Positions 9,001-11,759 of a stretch of DNA of 11,759 nucleotides are shown here, piece after piece. Both the position numbers and the translations under genes were made by a program. Location of the stretch: NCBI GenBank assembly GCA_016202645.1, contig JACQOF010000114.1, forward strand, positions 1 through 11,759, given 5' to 3'. Position 1 is the stretch's first letter. Every line of letters begins with the position of its first letter. The notes under the pieces were generated by a model. That model was not told where the DNA came from. It was given only the letters and a program-made list of their open reading frames with translations, and made no database searches. This DNA comes from a bacterium (lineage in GTDB: Bacteria > Lindowbacteria > 2-12-FULL-62-27).

Positions 9001-11759
9001 CGACGGGCGTGACGCTCGACACGAGCGCGGCGGGCCAGATCAAGATCACGTGGACGATCCCGGCGATCAACGAGGAGACCAACGGCGGCGCGGTCGGATT
9101 TGGCGGCCTGAACATCTACCGGCTGGTCAATCTTGTTGACACGACGAACTGGGCCAACTCGGTCAATCTCGTCAAACAGACCGCCTCCACCGACACGACC
9201 TGGACCGACACCACCGTCACGGCGGGAAACACGTACTATTACCGGCTCACGTCGAAGGACGCGGCGGCGTTCTTGAACGAGTCGTTTTTCATGGACACGC
9301 GCGTGACCAAGCCCGCGTACGCGGGGCCGGTGTGGTACGTCAATGACACCGTGACAACCGGCGACTCGTTCACGTATCAGGTGGGTGGCGACGGCGGCAA
9401 CGGCGACGCGGCGGCGCCGTTTTTGACGATCACGAAGGCGCTGTCGAAGGCGAAGGCCGGCGACACGATTTACATCGACGCCGGGACGTACACAGAGACG
9501 GTGGTGATCAATCTCGACAGCGTTGCGCTGATCGGCAAGGACTCGAACGCGACGGTGATTGATCCGCCTGGGGACAGTTCTTCCGCGACGAACGCCAAAG
9601 GGATAACCGCCGACACTCAAACAGGACTCTTGATAAAAAATCTGGCTGTCCGGGACGCCTATTGGGGAATTTATTTTCAAAACGTCGATCAATCGACCAT
9701 CACCGGGGACAGCGCCTGTTACAATGGGCAATATGGCATATACCTCTATAATGGCTCTGACACCAACACGGTCTCCGGCAATGTGGCCAGTTCAAACGGT
9801 CAAACCGGTATCGTCTTGAATGGTTATACCGTCGCAAACTGCGATTTCAATACGGTAAACAATAACACGGCTAATTCGAATAAAGACGCGGGTATAGATG
9901 TGGACGGGAATGCGAACAACAACAGTATCTTCGGCAACACAACCAATTCCAACAATGTTTATGGCGGCATTATGATTTTGGGAAACAAGAACTTCGTCGG
10001 GAATAATACAAGCCTTTCGAATGTCAATTCCGGAATTCGAATATACAACGCAGATTCAAACAGCATCGTTCAAAACGAGTTGACGGGAAATGACACGGGG
10101 CTCTGGATCGTCGGCAGTTCCAGCAACAACCTCATCACAAAAAATAACGTGACGGGCAACAACTTCAGCGTCGCCAACGCGGGCGGTACTTCCCAAACCC
10201 TGACCCGCAACTGGTGGGGCACTACGGACGAGGTTGCGATCTCTGCGAAGTTCAGTGACACCGCGTCGGCGTTCCGCCCCTACCGCCTCGCCGCCGTCGA
10301 CACCGCCGCGGGCGCCGACACGACCGCGCCGGGCAAGGCGGTCGGCGTCACGCTGGACACGACCGTCAAGGGGAAGATCACCATCAAGTGGACGATTCCG
10401 TCGCTCAATGAGGAGACCAACGGCGGCCCGGTCGGGTTCAATGGGCTGAACATCTACCGGCTGAAGGACCTCGTCGACACGACGAACTGGGCCAATTCCG
10501 CCAATCTCGTGAAGCAGACGTCTTCCACGGACACGACGTGGACCGACACGAACGTTTTCGGCGGCAATACCTATTATTATCGTCTCACGTCCAAGGACGC
10601 CGCGACGTTTGTCAACGAGTCGTTTTTCACCGACACGGCCGCGGCGTCGCCCGACACGATCGTGACGGTGGCGCTGGTCAATCCGCAGGACGGACACGAG
10701 ACGACGGCGACCTCCATCCCGTTTTCCTGGTCGACGTCGAACGACGCGGAAACTTACACCTGGCAGTTGTCGCGCACGGCGGCATTTACGACGCTGTCGG
10801 ATAGCGTCGTGGACACAACTGCGACAAGCCTGATCCGCAGTGTCACGGCAAACGATTCGTACTACTGGCGCGTGACCGGCCGCGACGCGGCGGGCAACCA
10901 CGACACCCCGGCGGCGCGAGGATTTGTCATCGACACGCAGACGGGGCAGGTGACGGTATCCAGTCCCGCGGACGGAAACCAGACGAACGCGCCGGCGACC
11001 GTGATTTGGACGGCGCCGGCGGACAGCGTCGGAATTGATTCCTACGTCGTGGAGGTATCCAAGAGCTCGGCGTTTACGACGACGGTTTCGGCCGACACGG
11101 TGGACGGCGCGGTCACGTCGCAGTTATTGAGCGGTCTCTACAACGACACCTATTACTGGCGCGTGCGCGCGATTGACGATGTCGGCAATGTCGGGGCAAA
11201 CTCCTCGGTGCGCGGGTTCGTGTATGACACGGCGATTGCGCAGGTGACATCGTCGAGTCCGGCGGACGGCGCCGCACAGAACCGCGCCGGGACGGTGATC
11301 TGGAACGCGGTGACGGGAGATTCGAGCGGGATCGACAGTTACGTGGTTGAGGCATCAAAGAGTTCGGGATTCACATCGACGATCTCCGCGGACACAGTCG
11401 ACGGCGCTGTGACGTCGCAGCTCCTCAGCGGGATATACAACGACACATACTTCTGGCGCGTCCGTGCTATAGACGGCGCGGGGAACACGGGGACGAACTC
11501 GGCGGTGCGAGGGTTCCTGCTGGACACGGGTGTTCCGGCGCAGGTGACGGCGTCGAGTCCGGCGGACGCGGCTCAGCAAAACTCCGCGGTGACGGTAATC
11601 TGGAGCGCGGTGACGGGAGACTCGAGCGGGATCGACAGTTACGTGGTTGAGGTCTCGAAGAGTTCTGGATTCACGTCGATGATTTCCGCGGACACCGTGG
11701 ACGGCGCGGTGACGTCACAACTTCTAAGCGGTCTTTATAACGACACATACTTCTGGCGC
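3..11759 (+). CDS. Giant modular repeat protein (Kelch, beta-helix, FN3, DOMON-like), internal fragment open at both ends
   Basis: Reading from base 3 in frame 3 gives 3919 consecutive sense codons. I checked the frame at many landmarks (WYVND, GAYDG, RNWWG, TYFWR), all at positions divisible by three, and in-frame stops are absent. The order is three Kelch-like repeats, beta-helix 1, two FN3-like domains, DOMON-like A, FN3-like, DOMON-like B, FN3-like, four beta-helix plus FN3 units, then at least four Ig/FN3-like tandem repeats. The composition is rich in Asp, Thr, Asn, Ser and Gly, poor in Lys and nearly free of Cys, as expected of an exported acidic structural protein. No transmembrane segment is evident. 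Members of these families act outside the cytoplasm as adhesins, sheath or carbohydrate-binding proteins; that role is inferred here. Start, signal peptide, ribosome binding site, stop and anchor lie outside the window. The true length is unknown but exceeds 3919 residues. Codon use is mostly GC-ending. Confidence 0.95.
42..446 (+). repeat. Three Kelch-like repeats, exact 138-bp period
   Basis: Residues 14-148 hold three copies of a 46-residue unit. They begin at the Trp codons at 42, 180 and 318, so the period is exactly 138 bases. Each copy has the pattern W-T-LTAAPxT, then GGALVYPGSGDTIYAF, then RG-NTTT-FWGYNTKTN. The double Gly, the Tyr and the spaced Trp match the Kelch blade consensus, where each unit forms one four-stranded blade of a beta-propeller. 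The third copy ends at FWGYTVPF and passes directly into beta-helix 1. Three blades are too few to close a usual propeller, and the 13 residues upstream do not look like another copy. Either earlier, more diverged blades lie outside the window or the unit is not a closed propeller. The copies are nearly identical in DNA, implying recent duplication or homogenisation. Confidence 0.8.
465..1565 (+). other. Right-handed beta-helix module 1 (NosD/DUF1565-like)
   Basis: Residues 155-521 begin with WYVNDASTAGDSF. The conserved head follows: GDTIYIDAGTYTETVV, LIGKDSGATVIDPPG, GIYADTQTGLTIKNLGVTG. About nine rungs come next, marked by GI/GV at the end of each coil and by NNT, SGNT and NSN turns. The exit cap is SRNWWGS with its first Trp at 1464, then a KITDTVNAFTPFR strand. 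This is the PbH1/NosD-type right-handed parallel beta-helix, a fold of extracellular adhesins and polysaccharide-binding or -cleaving proteins. No catalytic residue set is recognisable. Unlike the other four modules it lacks the Cys in the SGDSxC position (it reads SGDSFGTNG). It does contain a CTTC pair on a middle rung (about 1158-1169). Confidence 0.85.
1566..1901 (+). other. Fibronectin type III domain 1
   Basis: Residues 522-633 start with the linker ADTTAPKAPDTV. They show the FN3 hallmarks: a central Trp in VTWSAVS, a SAYRVYR strand, and the late NYYRVTAFDAG strand ending in NESFFSDS. It is the most diverged of the five post-helix FN3 domains. It has a CAGTSC pair in the first strand region and a longer loop (TTKYTANWKDTTGGNGRLG) where the others have DTSSW or DTTNW. 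FN3 domains usually act as spacers or binding modules in secreted proteins. Confidence 0.8.
1902..2195 (+). other. FN3-like beta-sandwich domain
   Basis: Residues 634-731 contain VKITWTFDSEE, YEIQVDTG, and a late strand FTARMRVWTAGDDTSPWSDS followed by VAFYVLKRF. The Trp-core strand, the aromatic/Arg late strand and the WSDS exit are FN3-like. It joins FN3 domain 1 to DOMON-like domain A without a visible linker. The assignment is by pattern only and is weaker than for the DTTAP-initiated domains. Confidence 0.55.
2196..2909 (+). other. DOMON/CBM9-like beta-sandwich domain A
   Basis: Residues 732-969 open with FSDGDASDWAGTPG, the D-G-x-x-x-DW opening typical of DOMON-like and CBM9-like ligand-binding sandwiches. 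GEYIWVDRIGDVRAD follows (Glu codon at 2271), then DMDLTQFRVTAD and TYYVYFMFQT. Next comes FSMALDVTRNASDTG, a strand expected to carry an acidic, possibly metal-binding edge. The C-terminal half has an Asp/Asn-rich NAPDSAVWIYLDT strand and a LDDLYPGAGAG tail. Such domains bind sugars or heme in other proteins; the ligand here cannot be told. Domain B downstream shows the same motif order, so the two are probably paralogous. The insertion of this pair breaks the regular helix-FN3 alternation. Confidence 0.6.
2910..3224 (+). other. FN3/Ig-like domain between the two DOMON-like domains
   Basis: Residues 970-1074 carry TPANGAETTSATFTFRWSP, then VTYWFRLDND, and the late strand VTYYWQVRARDNHGQYGAWS. 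The closing YYWQVRARD pattern is the same as in the C-terminal Ig/FN3-like repeats (YYWRVRAIDD), so this domain belongs to that subtype rather than to the DTTAPKAP type. It acts as the spacer between DOMON-like domains A and B. Confidence 0.7.
3225..3977 (+). other. DOMON/CBM9-like beta-sandwich domain B
   Basis: Residues 1075-1325 begin LIDGSDTDWLGTPS. GEFIYTGAQDDQRTD follows (Glu codon at 3312), then ITEVRFKGDADYLYLLVRF, HIGLGIDLDQSSSD and LTWLADQDD. The order of motifs (DG-DW-GTP; GE-F/Y-I-aromatic; D-R-x-D; T-x-x-R; Y-x-Y; I/L-D) repeats that of domain A. Domain B differs in its second half, which has an EAAIAWRDL strand and a RIRFTLASFYNAVMWNNDG stretch. Related domains occur in secreted carbohydrate-active enzymes, so sugar binding is a reasonable but unproven inference. 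Confidence 0.6.
3978..4292 (+). other. FN3-like domain before beta-helix 2
   Basis: Residues 1326-1430 contain ESGKSITLAWRLDDKD (core Trp), VVHLQVGRTAGG, and the late strand NDTYFWRVRHADDFGTSPFS, ending in RKFSVVYEGPK. The TYFWRVR strand is shared with the C-terminal repeats. It connects DOMON-like domain B to the WYVND entry strand of beta-helix 2. Confidence 0.65.
4293..6056 (+). other. Right-handed beta-helix module 2, longest stack
   Basis: Residues 1431-2018 follow the standard plan: WYVNDTSTAGDSY entry, GDTIWIDAGVY head, LIGKDSSSTVIDPPG, and GIYADTQTNLTIKNLG. The SGDSVCGNG Cys and the cap TRNWFGSAD (Trp codon at 5955) with SDTASAWTPWRL are also present. I count about eighteen rungs, each 23-24 residues between successive GI positions, roughly twice the number in the other helices. 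Rung turns are dominated by NNT, SGNT, NSN and DSN. Part of the extra length comes from an internal six-rung offset duplication (see 5100-5783). Codons are more AT-ending here than in the FN3 domains. No catalytic site is recognised; the role is structural or adhesive by inference. Confidence 0.87.
5100..5783 (+). repeat. Internal duplication of beta-helix rungs, 423-bp offset
   Basis: The segment from 5100 to about 5360 matches 5523 to about 5783 at an offset of exactly 423 bases (141 residues, six rungs). Matching landmarks are GDGIKILNS / SDGIKLANS (Ile codons at 5142 and 5565), NAVSGNVTNSDTYNGI / NTVSGNTANSDTFNGM (Asn codons at 5166 and 5589), and TVETNTCNLN / LVESNTIKSN. The similarity fades after about 260 bases, leaving about 160 unmatched bases between the copies. 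This implies an in-frame tandem duplication of six rungs, followed by divergence. Confidence 0.75.
6057..6398 (+). other. Fibronectin type III domain after beta-helix 2
   Basis: Residues 2019-2132 run from ADTTAPKAPDTAAAANTDS through ILVSWSAVTALEE, NGGAVGLSGYRVYRS, DTSSWLKIGQVG and TTYYYRVTAFDAATF to NESFFSDSQPSDS. This is a canonical FN3 layout with the core Trp and the YYYRV strand. Over 6150-6203 it differs from the next FN3 domain (7620-7673) at only three of 54 bases. Confidence 0.85.
6399..7520 (+). other. Right-handed beta-helix module 3
   Basis: Residues 2133-2506 start WYVNDAWSSSADSF, with an altered head (ARVKQKDKAGDTIWQDAGTY, then GGDTWDMFSATD) that adds residues before LIGKDSGATVIDPAG. 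About seven recognisable rungs follow. One has an unusual Trp/aromatic-rich segment, HGFYLWWDRFSTHTQ (about 7209-7253), and the next is GEYQYYITAGS. The cap is SRNYWGTTD (Trp codon at 7410), with a strand variant KKITFQPYRLGS. It has the conserved Cys in TNDSVCSNG. It is the least regular of the five stacks, and its late rungs lack the simple NNT/NSN ladder. Confidence 0.83.
7521..7874 (+). other. Fibronectin type III domain after beta-helix 3
   Basis: Residues 2507-2624 carry ADTTAPKAPDTVAVVG, IIVEWSAVSALEE, NGGAVGLSGYRVYRS, DTSSWVKIAQVG, YNYRVTAFDAATPF and NESFFSDSQPTDS. It is the closest relative of the FN3 domain after helix 2. A short QAQSRVN linker leads to beta-helix 4. Confidence 0.85.
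7875..8975 (+). other. Right-handed beta-helix module 4
   Basis: Residues 2625-2991 show WYVNDASTAGDSF, GDTVWVDAGLYAEAVV, VVGKDSAATVIDPPG and NLGVTGAYNGIRF, with SGDSVSACGN placing a Cys near the conserved site. The head segment GIYAAGRVSLSIRN has lost the ADTQTG element. About nine rungs follow with a regular NTxSxN/NSNT ladder. One rung is shortened to 22 residues (AACACG repeats at 8535 and 8601, 66 bases apart). The cap is TRNWFGATD (Trp codon at 8874) and SDTANAFRPYRL. Confidence 0.86.
8976..9332 (+). other. Fibronectin type III domain after beta-helix 4
   Basis: Residues 2992-3110 run ADTTAPALPTGVTLDTSA, IKITWTIPAINEETNGGAVG, GGLNIYRLVNL, VDTTNWANSVNLVKQT, NTYYYRLTSKDAA and NESFFMDT. 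With the FN3 domain after helix 5 it forms a second subtype, marked by the GLNIYRL strand and the TTNWANS insert in place of SGYRVYRS and TSSW. Confidence 0.85.
9333..10313 (+). other. Right-handed beta-helix module 5
   Basis: Residues 3111-3437 begin WYVNDTVTTGDSFTY. The head is GDTIYIDAGTYTETVV, LIGKDSNATVIDPPG and ADTQTGLLIKNLAV, where the usual LGVTGAY has become LAVRDAY. TGDSACYNG carries the conserved Cys. About seven rungs follow. The cap is TRNWWGTTD (first Trp codon at 10212), then SDTASAFRPYRL. The head DNA at 549-623 of module 1 and 9417-9491 here is almost identical (72 of 75 bases), although the rungs are unrelated in detail. The rungs (about 9640-10140) are visibly more AT-rich than their flanks. 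Confidence 0.86.
10314..10661 (+). other. Fibronectin type III domain after beta-helix 5
   Basis: Residues 3438-3553 show ADTTAPGKAVGVTLDTTV, ITIKWTIPSLNEETNGGPVG, NGLNIYRLKDL, VDTTNWANSANLVKQT, NTYYYRLTSKDAA and NESFFTDT. It is nearly a copy of the FN3 domain after helix 4. It closes the alternating region; the following sequence changes to the shorter Ig/FN3-like tandem repeats. Confidence 0.85.
10662..11759 (+). repeat. Tandem Ig/FN3-like repeats, at least four, last one cut by the window end
   Basis: Four repeats begin at 10662 (95 residues, diverged), 10947 (98 residues), 11241 (100 residues) and 11541 (73 residues visible). Repeats two to four start QVTxSSPADG and share IDSYVVEVSKSS, SADTVDGAVTSQLLSG and YNDTYYWRVRAID. 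The first has the same frame with NPQDGHETTATS and SYYWRVTGRDAAGN. These are short beta-sandwich spacers common in surface proteins, and they extend the molecule as a stalk. Comparing the third and fourth repeats over 11295-11459 and 11595-11759, 19 of 55 codons differ but only four change the residue. The protein sequence has therefore been kept while silent sites drifted. The number of further copies is not visible. Confidence 0.85.

Noticed and set aside
8400-9731. 443-codon open frame on the minus strand
   Set aside because: It is antisense to helix 4, its FN3 domain and the helix 5 head. Its product is a low-complexity Val/Arg/Gly/Asp/His string that mirrors the repeated Asn/Thr/Asp codons of the plus strand, and it has no recognisable domain. 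Long antisense frames are expected opposite GC-rich, Asp-Thr-rich coding DNA.
10056-10901. 281-codon open frame on the minus strand
   Set aside because: It has the same shadow composition (Arg/Val/Gly-rich) opposite the end of helix 5 and the FN3 domain. Its repeats follow the sense-strand repeats, and no domain is visible.
3-11759. A pseudogene or several adjacent genes joined by frameshifts
   Set aside because: One frame is maintained across every module with no stop, and the repeats preserve protein sequence over silent sites, which argues for a working gene.
1-11759. Promoters, ribosome binding sites, terminators, tRNAs or mobile elements
   Set aside because: The window is coding from end to end. 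I saw no inverted-repeat ends, transposase, tRNA-like fold or stem-loop with a T-run at a gene end.

Overview
The whole window lies inside one protein-coding gene. Plus-strand frame 3 (codons starting at position 3) stays open from the first complete codon to the last base, 3919 codons, with neither start nor stop present. The two ends, the promoter, any signal peptide and any sorting signal are therefore outside the window. The predicted product is a giant, acidic, Asp/Thr/Asn/Ser-rich modular protein of the extracellular or cell-surface repeat type. I see no RNA gene, mobile element, CRISPR array or second gene, and no stretch free of coding sequence.

Layout by residue (residue n starts at base 3n): three Kelch-like repeats of exactly 46 residues (about 14-148); right-handed beta-helix module 1 (155-521); two fibronectin type III (FN3)-like domains (522-731); a DOMON/CBM9-like beta-sandwich A (732-969); an FN3-like domain (970-1074); a related DOMON-like domain B (1075-1325); an FN3-like domain (1326-1427); then four consecutive beta-helix plus FN3 units (helices from residues 1431, 2133, 2625 and 3111); and finally a run of Ig/FN3-like repeats of about 95-100 residues (from 3554), still continuing at the window edge.

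Each beta-helix module follows one plan. It has a WYVND entry strand and a conserved head (GDTIxIDAGTY, LIGKDSxATVIDPPG, GIYADTQTG, NLGVTGAY, SGDSxC). A variable number of 22-24-residue rungs rich in NNT/SGNT/NSN/GI follows. A conserved exit cap (RNWWGxxD, then SDTAxAFxPYRL) leads through a VDTAxGADTTAPKAP linker into the FN3 domain. Heads, caps and FN3 domains are strongly conserved, while the rung stacks differ in number and sequence. This suggests growth by duplication and recombination of whole modules and of rungs.

The organism cannot be fixed from this window. The sequence is GC-rich (by eye near 60%) with GC-ending codons. Giant proteins combining Kelch, FN3, DOMON-like and NosD-type beta-helix domains are typical of uncultivated bacterial phyla (Elusimicrobiota, Omnitrophota and relatives) and of some archaea. 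An Elusimicrobiota/Omnitrophota-like bacterium is my low-confidence guess. A role in adhesion, cell-cell contact or polysaccharide binding is inferred from architecture only; no enzyme active site was recognised.
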